The notes under the pieces: generated by a model
The model's input: only the letters and a program-made list of their open reading frames with translations
Database searches by the model: none
What the model was told of the DNA's origin: nothing
Shown here: positions 7,237 through 16,174 of the stretch, piece after piece
Layout: each line of letters begins with the position of its first letter
Position numbering within the stretch: position 1 is the first letter of the stretch
DNA from: JBKECO01 sp047974745
Lineage (GTDB): Bacteria; Bacillota; Clostridia; Lachnospirales; Lachnospiraceae
Length of the DNA: 64,000 nucleotides
Assembly (NCBI GenBank): GCA_047974745.1
Contig: JBKECO010000007.1
Coordinates: forward strand, 1 to 64,000
Reading direction: 5' to 3'
Translations under genes and position numbers: made by a program

Positions 7237-7266
7237 ATAAATTTTGTGAATAAAGTATAATAGATA
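7215..7266 (+). repeat. Tandem duplication across the stop codon of the HD-GYP gene
   Basis: TTTTGTGAATAAAGTATTAT plus AGATA (7215-7239) is repeated at 7242-7266 with one mismatch, period 27 bp. The first copy contains the gene's stop codon. The second copy creates a TATAAT before tcdA. It is most simply a recent slippage duplication. Confidence 0.8.
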
Positions 7267-7358
7267 TTGTGTTTCCTAGGGAACTGATATACAATCGAGT
7301 AGCAAAGCGGATCAAAAGATCCGATAGAAATGGATAGAATTGTTTTTGGAGGTCCAAA

Positions 7359-8129
7359 ATGTTGAACCAGTTTTCCCGAACTCAGCTCCTTTACGGAGAA
7401 GAAATAATGGAATCCTTATCAAAAAAGAAAATTGCTGTATTCGGAATCGGTGGTGTTGGAGGACATGTAGTGGAAGCACTTGCCAGAAGTGGGATCGGTG
7501 CCTTTGACTTAATTGATGATGATAAGGTTTGTCTGACGAATATCAACAGACAGATCGTTGCCACCTTTTCAACTATTGGACAGTATAAAGTGGATGCTAT
7601 GCGTGACCGGATCCTTGATATTAACCCAAAGGCACAGGTGACCTGCCATAAATGCTTTTACCTGCCTGAGAATGCGAATGACTTCGAGTTTACCCAGTAT
7701 GATTATGTGGTAGATGCAGTAGATACAGTAACAGCAAAAATCAACCTGATTCTTCAGGCACAAGATGCCGGAGTTCCAATCATAAGCAGTATGGGTGCCG
7801 GAAATAAATTGAATCCGGCCAGATTTGAAGTAGCAGACATTTATAAAACTTCCATGTGTCCACTGGCTAAGGTGATGCGAAGAGAGTTGAAGAAACGTGG
7901 AGTGAAGAAATTGAAAGTAGTTTATTCCAGAGAGAAATCCATCCGACCCAGAGAAGATATGGCGATCAGCTGCAGAGCGCATTGTGTCTGCCCTCCGGGA
8001 GCAGAACGTAAATGCAGTGATCGGCGGGATATACCGGGGAGCGTAGCTTTCGTGCCTTCTGTAGCAGGGCTAATCATTGCAGGTGAAGTCATGAAGGATT
8101 TGACAGCCACAGGCGAACAATACAACTAA
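7359..8129 (+). CDS. tcdA: tRNA threonylcarbamoyladenosine dehydratase (TcdA/CsdL family)
   Basis: A 256-residue E1/ThiF-fold enzyme. The nucleotide-binding motif is AVFGIGGVGGHVVEALARSG, and the conserved Asp/Arg region is DLIDDDKVCLTNINRQ. The C-terminal region SMGAGNKLNPARF and SREKSIRP are typical of TcdA rather than ThiF or MoeB. The family uses ATP to cyclise t6A37 of ANN-decoding tRNAs to ct6A. The ATG at 7359 follows TTGGAGG. A terminator follows, so the gene appears monocistronic. Confidence 0.88.
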   Translation: MLNQFSRTQLLYGEEIMESLSKKKIAVFGIGGVGGHVVEALARSGIGAFDLIDDDKVCLTNINRQIVATFSTIGQYKVDAMRDRILDINPKAQVTCHKCFYLPENANDFEFTQYDYVVDAVDTVTAKINLILQAQDAGVPIISSMGAGNKLNPARFEVADIYKTSMCPLAKVMRRELKKRGVKKLKVVYSREKSIRPREDMAISCRAHCVCPPGAERKCSDRRDIPGSVAFVPSVAGLIIAGEVMKDLTATGEQYN

Positions 8130-8131
8130 GG

Positions 8132-8165
8132 AACAGGCCAGAAGTAGTTGGCTTGTTTTTTTTTT
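8132..8165 (+). terminator. Intrinsic terminator of tcdA
   Basis: AACAGGCCA and TTGGCTTGTT arms (G:U wobble allowed) are followed by ten T. Confidence 0.8.
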
Positions 8166-8271
8166 AGCACAACGATGTATTTATTTTGAAACATCATTGA
8201 AATGTAAAAATAAACGTGAAATAATAAGAAACAGAAGCTTTGGTATATTGTATACAAAGAAAGGTACCAGT

Positions 8272-8802
8272 ATGGAACATAAGCAGCAAATCTATATGAA
8301 TGAACCGGAAATCAATGCAAACCGTCTGATTTTACGCCCTTTCACGATCTATGCACTGCAGGAGATTGTAAAAGCATATGATGCCGGTGAATATCCAATA
8401 CTGCCAAAGTCTGTGCTTTCAGAAGTGCGAAAGAATGCCATGATTAAAAAGCAGGAACAAATGCTTCAGATACCTAGAGAGTTCCGCTATTGGTATACCT
8501 ATTTTGCGATCGAAAGGAAAGAAGATGGGGCAATTCTCGGGTTTATTGGTGCAAAAGGTCTGCCGGATCAAGAGGGGCTTGTAGAGTTTGGATATGCACT
8601 GGCAGCCGAATATCGGGGCAGGGGATATATGACAGAAGCCCTGGAGGGATTTCTGGATTATATTTATACCTTCGAATTTATTAGAGGCGCTGTGCTCTAT
8701 ATAAAAGAGACTAACGAAATATCTAAAAAAGTAGCAGACCGAGTAGGATTTAAGTATCAAAGGGATGACAGAGGTTTTCAGGTCTACACATATCTGTTTT
8801 AA
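8272..8802 (+). CDS. GNAT-family N-acetyltransferase
   Basis: A 176-residue protein with the RimJ/RimL-type layout: ANRLILRPFTIYAL near the start, FGYALAAEYRGRGYMTEAL (acetyl-CoA pyrophosphate loop R-G-x-G-Y) and NEISKKVADRVGFKYQRD at the end. It should transfer an acetyl group to an amine; the substrate is unknown. The longer frame begins at 8197, but ATG 8272 is preferred because AAAGAAAGG is 8 bp upstream and homology to the family begins there. It stands alone between tcdA and the hydrogenase. Confidence 0.85.
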   Translation: MEHKQQIYMNEPEINANRLILRPFTIYALQEIVKAYDAGEYPILPKSVLSEVRKNAMIKKQEQMLQIPREFRYWYTYFAIERKEDGAILGFIGAKGLPDQEGLVEFGYALAAEYRGRGYMTEALEGFLDYIYTFEFIRGAVLYIKETNEISKKVADRVGFKYQRDDRGFQVYTYLF

Positions 8803-8838
8803 CGAATGGCAAAAAGTATTATTTAAAAGGAGAAATCA

Positions 8839-10287
8839 ATGTACAACGATGGAAATATGATACAAATCAGGCATGATGTTCTATATGAAGTAGCAAAATT
8901 AGCATTTGAGGGAAAATTAGAAGAGGAAAGGGATCATATAGCCGGAAAGCTGATTCCCGGACCAGGGCCAAAATTCAGATGCTGTATTTATAAGGAAAGA
9001 GAGATCATACGTCAAAGAATCAGACTGGCAGAAGGAAAAGCTCCCGGACCGGTGGATGATGGGAATGTGGTTCAGGTCATACATTCAGCCTGTGAGGACT
9101 GCCCGATCTCAAGCTATGTGGTAACGGATAATTGTCAGAACTGTCTTGGAAAAGCCTGTATCAATGCCTGTAATTTTGGTGCGATCGAAGTCGGCAGGAT
9201 GAGATCCCATATTGATGCGGCGAAATGTAAGGAATGCGGAAAGTGCGCTACAGCATGTCCATACAATGCAATTGCAGCTTTAAAGCGACCTTGTAAATTC
9301 AGCTGTCCCGTGGATGCGATCTATAGTGACGAGGATGGAATTTCTGTCATTGATGAAGAAAAATGTATTAGATGCGGTGCTTGTATCCACAGTTGTCCAT
9401 TTGGTGCGATCGGCTCGAAAACATCCATTGTGGAAGTGGTCGAGGCAATTAAGTCCAACAGACCTGTATTTGGCATTCTTGCGCCCTCTACAGAAGGAAT
9501 GTTCGGTGAAGAAATAACGATGCTGAGTTGGAAGAAGGCGTTGAAGGAGGTTGGATTTACAGATCTGATCGAGGCAGGACTCGGTGGGGATCTCACAACG
9601 ATGTCGGAAGGCGAAGAATGGTATGAGGCATATCAGGAGGGAAAGAAAATGACCACATCCTGCTGCCCTGGCTTTGTTAACATGGTGCGAAAACACTATC
9701 CGGAGCTGACAGAACATATGTCGAGTACAATTTCACCTATGGCTGGTGTGTCCAGAATGCTCAAAGCAGAGCATAAAGATGCGGTGACGGTATTTATCGG
9801 ACCTTGTATTGCCAAGAAGTCGGAGGCAATGGAGCATAAAATACAAGGAAATGCTGACTATGCAATGACGTATAGTGAAATCAGAGCGATCATGAAAGTA
9901 AAGAATGTAGAACTTGAACCATCGGATACGACGTATCAGGAATCATCCGTATTCGGAAAGCGATTTGGCAATTCTGGCGGCGTGACTTCTGCGGTGTTAG
10001 AATATATGAAGGAAAAGGATTATAACATCGATGCATCAGTGTGCAAAGCAAATGGAGCTGCAGAGTGTAAAAAGGCACTGACACTTCTGAAATTTGGCAG
10101 GCTGCCGGAGAATTTTATCGAGGGTATGGCATGTAGTGGTGGATGTGTTGGCGGTCCAAGTGCTTATAAAGATCACAATGCTGCAAAAAAGGACAGAGAC
10201 AAGCTTATAGAACAAGCAGATGAACGCAGTATCATTGAGAATCTGCAGAAATATGATCTGGATCAGTTCTCTATGCATATAAAATGA
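8839..10287 (+). CDS. [FeFe] hydrogenase, group B type
   Basis: A 482-residue protein. Residues about 88-185 hold clustered ferredoxin cysteines (CEDCPISSYV, CQNCLGKACINAC, CKECGKCATACP, CIRCGACIHSCP). The H-cluster domain follows with its three signatures: TSCCPGF (about 273), GPCIAKKSE (about 321) and MACSGGCVGGP (about 430), so all four active-site cysteines are present. TSCCPGF and PCIAKK rather than TSCCPxW and MPCTAKK point to the monomeric group B subtype common in Clostridia, whose physiology is poorly known. Ferredoxin-linked H2 metabolism is the expected role. No HydEFG maturation genes are in the window. A ribosome site AAAAGGAG precedes the ATG. Confidence 0.88.
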   Translation: MYNDGNMIQIRHDVLYEVAKLAFEGKLEEERDHIAGKLIPGPGPKFRCCIYKEREIIRQRIRLAEGKAPGPVDDGNVVQVIHSACEDCPISSYVVTDNCQNCLGKACINACNFGAIEVGRMRSHIDAAKCKECGKCATACPYNAIAALKRPCKFSCPVDAIYSDEDGISVIDEEKCIRCGACIHSCPFGAIGSKTSIVEVVEAIKSNRPVFGILAPSTEGMFGEEITMLSWKKALKEVGFTDLIEAGLGGDLTTMSEGEEWYEAYQEGKKMTTSCCPGFVNMVRKHYPELTEHMSSTISPMAGVSRMLKAEHKDAVTVFIGPCIAKKSEAMEHKIQGNADYAMTYSEIRAIMKVKNVELEPSDTTYQESSVFGKRFGNSGGVTSAVLEYMKEKDYNIDASVCKANGAAECKKALTLLKFGRLPENFIEGMACSGGCVGGPSAYKDHNAAKKDRDKLIEQADERSIIENLQKYDLDQFSMHIK

Positions 10288-10363
10288 TTCGGAATAAAGT
10301 ATAAGATCCTCTTGCTTTTTGAATTCTTATTCATTATAATCAGTAATTAAATAAGACCAAAGA

Positions 10364-10394
10364 GGGTATGCTCATTGTAGCATGCCCTTTTTTT
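10364..10394 (+). terminator. Intrinsic terminator of the hydrogenase gene
   Basis: GGGTATGCT (10364-10372) pairs with AGCATGCCC (10379-10387), followed by seven T. Confidence 0.85.
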
Positions 10395-10464
10395 CGTTGT
10401 ATGAAAGAATTATAGTCATAGTACATAGAGAGTATTTTATGACTGGGTGAAAGAGGGGATCATA

Positions 10465-11214
10465 ATGAAGACATTAGAGACGAACGACTGGACCATTTTA
10501 AACAATATTATTTATAAAATCTATACAACTTTGGATTCAAATGTGATGAGGGAGCAGCTCCTGGAACAAATGAAGATGATGCTGGATTTTGATAGTGCAG
10601 ATTTTTATCTGGCAGATCATAATGGAACAAATCATCTTGTGGAACCTGTTCTATATAACTGCGAAGCAAACAATGGTCAGCTGTATGAGGAGTTAGAGCA
10701 CAGCCGTGGCATTATGTTGAGTGGAAAAAGTATGGCATTTCGTGAAACGGATATCATTTCTGATGAAAAAAGAATGGAGATGAACTATTACAAGAATCTG
10801 TATCTGCCGAACAACTGGCATTATTCGCTCCAGTTAATCTTAGGCAGAGGTAAGGATTTTCTAGGAGTCGTTACTTTTTACAGGACAATAGGAAAAGATA
10901 ATTTTCAGTATGATGACATATTTTTGCTGGATATGCTGAAGGAGCATCTCGCATATAGACTTCATCAGGATAAGATGAAATATAATACCAATGCAGGGAA
11001 GCTATCCGTTACAGATGCCACACTGCAATTTGAACTCACAAAACGAGAGAATACAATTTTAAGACTGCTCATGAACGGACTGGATAACACAGAGATCTGC
11101 GAGCGTCTTACAATAAGCGTAAATACATTGAAAAAACATATTTTAAATATTTATCGCAAGATTGGTATTAAAAACCGAGTGCAGCTGTTCAAAATGATAC
11201 GAGAAACGGAGTAG
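10465..11214 (+). CDS. LuxR-type HTH transcriptional regulator with GAF-like sensor
   Basis: A protein of 249 residues. The N-terminal 180 or so resemble a GAF-type sensory domain (YNCEANNGQLYEELEHSRG, LQLILGRGKDFLGVVTFYR). The C-terminal 60 are a LuxR-type helix-turn-helix (LTKRENTILRLLMNGLDN, EICERLTISVNTLKKHILN, IYRKIGIKNRVQLF). The frame opens at GTG 10447, but AAGAGGGG (10450-10457) places the start at ATG 10465. The target is unknown. Lying between the hydrogenase and a HAD phosphatase, it might control either, but both have separate leaders. Confidence 0.85.
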   Translation: MKTLETNDWTILNNIIYKIYTTLDSNVMREQLLEQMKMMLDFDSADFYLADHNGTNHLVEPVLYNCEANNGQLYEELEHSRGIMLSGKSMAFRETDIISDEKRMEMNYYKNLYLPNNWHYSLQLILGRGKDFLGVVTFYRTIGKDNFQYDDIFLLDMLKEHLAYRLHQDKMKYNTNAGKLSVTDATLQFELTKRENTILRLLMNGLDNTEICERLTISVNTLKKHILNIYRKIGIKNRVQLFKMIRETE

Positions 11215-11251
11215 AGGGAGATAATCATTGCAAGTATCGCTAAAATGAGAT

Positions 11252-11281
11252 ACACTTTGTGACAGTAATGGTTCAAAGTGT
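11252..11281 (+). promoter_or_regulatory. Inverted repeat in the LuxR-HAD intergenic region
   Basis: ACACTTTG (11252-11259) and CAAAGTGT (11274-11281) form a perfect 8-bp inverted repeat 18 bp before the HAD start. There is no T-run, so it is more likely an operator or leader hairpin than a terminator. Confidence 0.35.
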
Positions 11282-11299
11282 AAAAGAATAGGTGATAAC

Positions 11300-12106
11300 A
11301 TGAATTTTGAAATGATAGTATTAGATCTCGACGGCACGCTTACGAATTCGAATAAAATAGTAACAGAAAGAACAAAAGATGCATTGATCCAGGCTCAGTA
11401 TATAGGGAAAAAAGTAGTTTTGGCATCCGGACGTCCGACAGGTGGAATCTTAAAGCTCGCAGACCTTTTAAAACTGGATGAGTTCGGTGGGTTTGTACTT
11501 TCTTTTAACGGAGCTAGAATCTTAAATTATGCTACAGGAGAGGTCATCAGTAATCAGGTACTTCCGGCAGAAATGACAGCCGATATGATGGAGGATGCCA
11601 AAGCACTCGAAGTTGGGCTGCTGACTTATAATGACAGCGAGATCATTGTGGGTTATGGAGATAATGAATTTATTGCCAAAGAGGCATTTATCAATCAGAT
11701 ACCACTGAGGAAAGCAGAAGACTTTGTGAAGGTCATTGATTTTCCAGTCAATAAATTTCTAATGGCCGCTGAGCCAGCTAAAATCCTAACGGCAATGAAG
11801 TATATGTCGGAAAAATACAAGAATACCCTCAATGTATTCCGATCAGAACCATTTTTCCTTGAGCTGATGCCAAAGGATATAGATAAGGCCAGTTCACTAA
11901 AATTGCTTGCAGGTAAACTGGAAATTCCGATGGAACGAGTGATATGTTGTGGAGATGGCTATAACGACATATCCATGATCAAGGCGGCTGGACTCGGTGT
12001 TGCAATGGCAAATGCACAACAGGAGGTCAAGGCAGCTGCAGACTACATTACTGGTTCAAATGATGAGGATGGGATCAGAGATGTCATCCTGAAGTTCCTA
12101 TTTTGA
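11300..12106 (+). CDS. Cof-type HAD-IIB hydrolase (sugar or nucleotide phosphatase)
   Basis: A 268-residue protein with all HAD motifs: motif I VLDLDGTLTNS (two Asp), motif II VVLASGRPTGG, motif III Lys in DIDKASSLKLLAGKLEI, and motif IV CCGDGYNDISMIKAAG. The long cap between motifs II and III defines the Cof/IIB subclass (YidA, YkrA-like), which dephosphorylates sugar phosphates, flavin or nucleotide intermediates with broad specificity. The substrate cannot be read from sequence. GGTGATAAC before the ATG is a modest ribosome site. Confidence 0.88.
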   Translation: MNFEMIVLDLDGTLTNSNKIVTERTKDALIQAQYIGKKVVLASGRPTGGILKLADLLKLDEFGGFVLSFNGARILNYATGEVISNQVLPAEMTADMMEDAKALEVGLLTYNDSEIIVGYGDNEFIAKEAFINQIPLRKAEDFVKVIDFPVNKFLMAAEPAKILTAMKYMSEKYKNTLNVFRSEPFFLELMPKDIDKASSLKLLAGKLEIPMERVICCGDGYNDISMIKAAGLGVAMANAQQEVKAAADYITGSNDEDGIRDVILKFLF

Positions 12107-12236
12107 CATCAGATTCCTTTAAAAATGCCTTTGCTGTATCTCAAAAGCGAAAACTGAAAAAGCACTACTATAGGTTGAAAAAAGGAATGTGAAGTGATAG
12201 TATTAACGTATAATTTCATGAGGAGGAATTCAAAAA

Positions 12237-13460
12237 ATGAAGAAAAAAATTTTATCGATCCTGATGAGTGCAGCTCTTGTATTTTCACTTGCAGCCTGCG
12301 GATCATCAACTAGCGGTACCAGCACTTCTTCAGAAGCTGAAACAACAGCAGAAGATACAACGACAGAGGCAGCGGTTAGTGAAACAGAAGCTGCGTCAAC
12401 AGAAGCTGCATCCACAGAAGCAGCGGGGGAAGCAATCAAAATTGCAATTGTTTCCAGTCCATCCGGAGTGGATGACGGATCCTTTAACCAGGATAATTAC
12501 AACGGAATCTTAAGCTTTATCGAAGAATATCCAACTGCAACAGTAACACCGGTACAGGAACAAACAGGTGATGTGGCAGCAGCAGTTCAGGCAGTTGCTG
12601 ATATCGTTGCTGACTATGATGTGATCGTATGTTGTGGATTCCAGTTCGCTGGCATTGCATCCATCGCACAGGATAACCCGGATGTGAATTTTATCCTTGT
12701 AGATACCTATCCATCTGATGCGGATGGAAACGAAGTAGAAGTTGATAATATTTACGCTATGACATTTGCAGAGCAGGAAAGTGGTTTCTTTGCAGGAATG
12801 GCAGCAGCTATGGAGACACAGACAAACAAAGTAGCTGTTGTAAATGGTATTGCTTACCCATCCAACGTGAACTATCAGTATGGATTTGAATGTGGTGTAA
12901 AATATGTGAACGAAACGCAGGGAAAGACGGTTGAGATTGTAGAAATTGCATCATATGCAGGAACGGATGTTACCGGAGTTAATGTAGGTGGTAACTATGT
13001 AGGTGGATTTAACGATGTGGCAACAGGTAAGGTCGTTGGATCTGCACTGATTGGTGAAGGAGTGGATATCATCTTTGTTGCAGCAGGAAATTCAGGTAAC
13101 GGTGTATTTACTGCAGCAATGGAAACAGAAGGCATCTATGTGATCGGATGTGATGTTGACCAGTTCGATGATGGTGTAAGCGGAGATAGAAATGTAGTTC
13201 TGACTTCAGCATTAAAGGTGATGCATTCAGCAGTTCAGGTCGCTTTAGAATCTGTAGCGGATGGAACCTTTGCTGGAGGAAATGTACTTTTGACAGCTAC
13301 AACAGATTCAACCGGTATTGTGACAGCTTCTGATAGAAGCCAGCTGAGTACAGAGACCATTGCCGCCATTGATGAGACATATCCATTAGTTAAAGATGGA
13401 ACCATCATTCCGGCTGCGAACTTTAACGGAGTTACACCAGATACATTTACCTGGGAATAA
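12237..13460 (+). CDS. BMP-family substrate-binding lipoprotein of a nucleoside-type ABC importer
   Basis: A 407-residue protein with a lipoprotein signal (MKKKILSILMSAALVFS, lipobox LAAC). A Thr/Glu/Ala-rich linker of about 40 residues follows, then the periplasmic-binding fold with IAIVSSPSGVDDGSFNQDN, DNPDVNFILVDTYP, AEQESGFFAGMAAAME and IFVAAGNSGNGVFTAA, typical of Bmp/PnrA/TmpC proteins that bind purine nucleosides. AGGAGG lies 8 bp before ATG. The ATPase and both permeases follow in order. A hairpin after this gene probably keeps its transcript more abundant than the rest. Confidence 0.9.
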   Translation: MKKKILSILMSAALVFSLAACGSSTSGTSTSSEAETTAEDTTTEAAVSETEAASTEAASTEAAGEAIKIAIVSSPSGVDDGSFNQDNYNGILSFIEEYPTATVTPVQEQTGDVAAAVQAVADIVADYDVIVCCGFQFAGIASIAQDNPDVNFILVDTYPSDADGNEVEVDNIYAMTFAEQESGFFAGMAAAMETQTNKVAVVNGIAYPSNVNYQYGFECGVKYVNETQGKTVEIVEIASYAGTDVTGVNVGGNYVGGFNDVATGKVVGSALIGEGVDIIFVAAGNSGNGVFTAAMETEGIYVIGCDVDQFDDGVSGDRNVVLTSALKVMHSAVQVALESVADGTFAGGNVLLTATTDSTGIVTASDRSQLSTETIAAIDETYPLVKDGTIIPAANFNGVTPDTFTWE

Positions 13461-13486
13461 GAACGAACCGCTTAGCGGATTAACAT

Positions 13487-13523
13487 GTGGCTGTGTGGCA
13501 AATGTCACACAGTCATATTTTTT
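13487..13523 (+). terminator. Attenuator-like hairpin between binding protein and ATPase genes
   Basis: GGCTGTGTG (13489-13497) pairs with CACACAGTC (13506-13514), followed by ATATTTTTT. Partial termination here would give a surplus of binding protein over the membrane complex, a common arrangement in ABC operons. Confidence 0.7.
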
Positions 13524-13551
13524 ATATTAATACCACTACAGGAGGATTTAC

Positions 13552-15087
13552 ATGTCTGATTATATTGTGGAGATGAAACACATTACCAAACGGTTTCCGG
13601 GAATCGTAGCAAATGATGATGTGACGATACAGATCAAAAAGGGAGAGATCTATGCACTTTTAGGAGAAAATGGTGCAGGAAAATCAACCTTGATGAGTAT
13701 GCTTTTTGGAATGTATGAGCCAGATGAAGGTGAGATCTATGTAAATGGAGAAAAAGTGGAAATTCATTCACCGAACCAGGCGACAAAGCTGAATATCGGC
13801 ATGGTGCATCAGCACTTTAAGCTGGTGTCAAATTATACGATCACGGAAAATATTATTATGGGAATGGAGCCAATGAGAAGGGCAGCGGGGATTTTTCCTG
13901 TCGTTGATCTAGGGAAAGCAAACAAAGAAATCAAAGAGCTCTCTCATAAATACGGCCTGGATGTGAACCCCACTGATATCATTGAAGATGTAAATGTTTC
14001 GACGCAGCAGCGCGTAGAGATCTTAAAAATGTTGTATCGCAAAGCGGAAATTCTGATTTTTGACGAGCCGACTGCAGTTCTCACTCCGCAGGAAATAGAA
14101 TTTCTACTGCAGATTATTCGAGGACTCAGAGAAAGTGGTAAAACGATCATCCTGATTACCCATAAGTTAGAGGAAATCAAGAAAATTGCAGATCGCTGTG
14201 CAATTCTCAACAGAGGACGACTGATTGAAATTCTAGATGTTGCAGATTCTGATACCAAAAGGATGGCCAATCTGATGGTCGGAAGAGAAGTCAGTTTCCA
14301 TACACAAAAGGCTGTTGCGCAGTTCAAAGAGGAGGTTCTCAGTGTAAAGAATCTCTCGGTCTTGAACAGAGATCAGTTTGAAGTCGTAAAGAACGTATCT
14401 TTTTGCGTTCACAGTGGTGAAATATTTGCGATCGCAGGTGTATCCGGAAATGGTCAGGTTGAAATAGCGGATGCCATCACAGGATTGATCCCCATAGATG
14501 CAGGTGAGATCCTGATCAATGGAAAAAATATAGCGAAGGAATCGATTCGCAGCAGGATCAAGGAAGGAATTGCATATATTCCGGAAGACAGACAAAACTA
14601 TGGAGTCGTAATGGACTTTACTCTCTCAGAGAATCTGGCACTTAAGCTCTATAGGGAAGAGCCTTTCTCCAAACACGGTGTCATCCATACAACAGAATTT
14701 GAAGAATATGCTCATACACTGATTGATAAATACGATATTCGAAGCGGTCAGGGAGCTGTGACGATCACACGTTCCATGTCCGGCGGCAACCAGCAGAAGG
14801 CAATCATTGCAAGAGAGATCGAGATGGATTCCGGACTTATGATTTTTGTCCAGCCCACCAGAGGCCTGGATATTGGAGCAATCGAAAATATCCACAGTCA
14901 AATCATAGGTGAACGGGATAAAGGGAAGGCGATTCTGTTGATATCACTTGAGCTGGATGAAGTTATGAATCTTGCAGATACGATCGGAGTCATATACAAT
15001 GGAGAAATCAAGAAAATAGCAGCAGCGAATACACTGACATCCTCGCAGGTTGGTGAATTTATGATGGGGGTAGGCAGAAATGAATAG
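13552..15087 (+). CDS. ABC importer ATPase with two nucleotide-binding domains (NupO/YufO-like)
   Basis: A protein of 511 residues with duplicated ABC domains, as in sugar and nucleoside (CUT2/BMP) importers. The first has Walker A GENGAGKST, signature VSTQQRVEILK and Walker B LIFDEPTAVLTP. The second has a degenerate P-loop GVSGNGQVEI, signature SMSGGNQQK and FVQPTRGLDIG. NVSTQQR instead of LSGGQ in the first half is usual for this subfamily. AGGAGGATTTAC precedes the ATG. The end overlaps the first permease gene by 8 bp. Confidence 0.92.
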   Translation: MSDYIVEMKHITKRFPGIVANDDVTIQIKKGEIYALLGENGAGKSTLMSMLFGMYEPDEGEIYVNGEKVEIHSPNQATKLNIGMVHQHFKLVSNYTITENIIMGMEPMRRAAGIFPVVDLGKANKEIKELSHKYGLDVNPTDIIEDVNVSTQQRVEILKMLYRKAEILIFDEPTAVLTPQEIEFLLQIIRGLRESGKTIILITHKLEEIKKIADRCAILNRGRLIEILDVADSDTKRMANLMVGREVSFHTQKAVAQFKEEVLSVKNLSVLNRDQFEVVKNVSFCVHSGEIFAIAGVSGNGQVEIADAITGLIPIDAGEILINGKNIAKESIRSRIKEGIAYIPEDRQNYGVVMDFTLSENLALKLYREEPFSKHGVIHTTEFEEYAHTLIDKYDIRSGQGAVTITRSMSGGNQQKAIIAREIEMDSGLMIFVQPTRGLDIGAIENIHSQIIGERDKGKAILLISLELDEVMNLADTIGVIYNGEIKKIAAANTLTSSQVGEFMMGVGRNE

Positions 15088-16174
15088 AAAAATCATACGT
15101 TTTATCCCAATCATCTCGGTTCTGATCGGTCTGGTGGTGGGAGGAATCATAATTGCTCTACTGGGTAAGAATCCGTTTTTGGCTTTTTACAATCTGCTCC
15201 AGGGATCAGGACTTGCACCAAAGGCATCCTATGCTGGAAAAAAGGGAATGATTACGGATTTTACCAGTTTTTTAGACGCATGGACGCCCATGATCTTTGC
15301 CGCACTGGCTGTAGCAGTTGCTCTACGAGCAGGTCTCTTTAATATTGGCGTTTCTGGTCAGATGCTGGCAGCTGGTTTTTTGGCAACGATTACGATTGGA
15401 TATTCCGGACTGGCATTTGGTCTGGCTAAGCCAATGGTTCTGTTGATCGGCATTATTGGAGGAGCTGCTGTTGGTGCCCTGATTGGGTTTTTAAAGCATA
15501 AATTTAATATTAACGAAGTGGTATCCGCAATTATGCTGAATTACATACTTCAGTACATATTCAGCTTCTTTATTAACACCTATTTCGTCGATCCAGTATC
15601 ACGCCAGTCAAAGAGTGTATCCGCAGCGAGCAGGCTGACGTTGAAAGAGGTTCCTATTGGCGGCTATAAAATGGATATTCCCCTGGGGATCCTGCTAGCA
15701 GTCCTTGTGGTATTTTTGATACGTTTCCTACTGGAGAGAACGACACTTGGATTCGAGTTGAAAGCAATCGGCTTTAGCAAGACTGCTGCAAAGTATGCGG
15801 GTATCAATGTTGGTAAAAATATTGTCATTGCAATGACAATATCCGGCGCTCTATCCGGTCTTTCTGGTGTGACCTTTTATCTTGGATACTTTGCATCCAT
15901 ACAGCCTAAAGTCCTTTCGAGTACAGGGTTCGATGCGATTGCTGTTTCGCTTTTGGGGAACAGTCATCCGGTCGGAATTTTATTTTCCTCCTTTCTGATT
16001 ACGATCCTTGACAAAGGAAGTACTTATATGGCGTCCACCGCAGGGATCCAGGAGGAGATCGCAAGTGTTATTACAGGTGTCATTTTGTTATTCTGTGCTT
16101 GCAATGCATTCATTCGTTCTAAACTGCTGACTCGTGAAAGCAGATCCAAAAAGATTGAACAGGAGGGAAAGTAA
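15080..16174 (+). CDS. ABC importer permease 1 (NupP/YufP-like)
   Basis: A 364-residue integral membrane protein of the BPD_transp_2 family with about ten hydrophobic spans. The family stretches NIGVSGQMLAAGFLATI, FNINEVVSAIMLNYIL and ALSGLSGVTFYLGYF are clear. It starts inside the ATPase gene (8-bp overlap) with GATGGGGGTAGGCAG as ribosome region, so it is translationally coupled. It should form half of the channel for the substrate delivered by the BMP lipoprotein, probably a nucleoside. Confidence 0.92.
   Translation: MNRKIIRFIPIISVLIGLVVGGIIIALLGKNPFLAFYNLLQGSGLAPKASYAGKKGMITDFTSFLDAWTPMIFAALAVAVALRAGLFNIGVSGQMLAAGFLATITIGYSGLAFGLAKPMVLLIGIIGGAAVGALIGFLKHKFNINEVVSAIMLNYILQYIFSFFINTYFVDPVSRQSKSVSAASRLTLKEVPIGGYKMDIPLGILLAVLVVFLIRFLLERTTLGFELKAIGFSKTAAKYAGINVGKNIVIAMTISGALSGLSGVTFYLGYFASIQPKVLSSTGFDAIAVSLLGNSHPVGILFSSFLITILDKGSTYMASTAGIQEEIASVITGVILLFCACNAFIRSKLLTRESRSKKIEQEGK

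Noticed and set aside
12107..12236. Possible riboswitch before the nucleoside-type importer
   Set aside because: The 130-bp leader has no purine-riboswitch pattern or strong paired core that I can see; only a weak promoter-like TTGAAA/TAGTAT.
12268..12513. 81-codon Gln/Lys-rich frame inside the BMP lipoprotein gene
   Set aside because: It is the +1 shadow of the Thr/Glu/Ala-rich linker after the lipobox; the repetitive codons create the apparent low-complexity protein.
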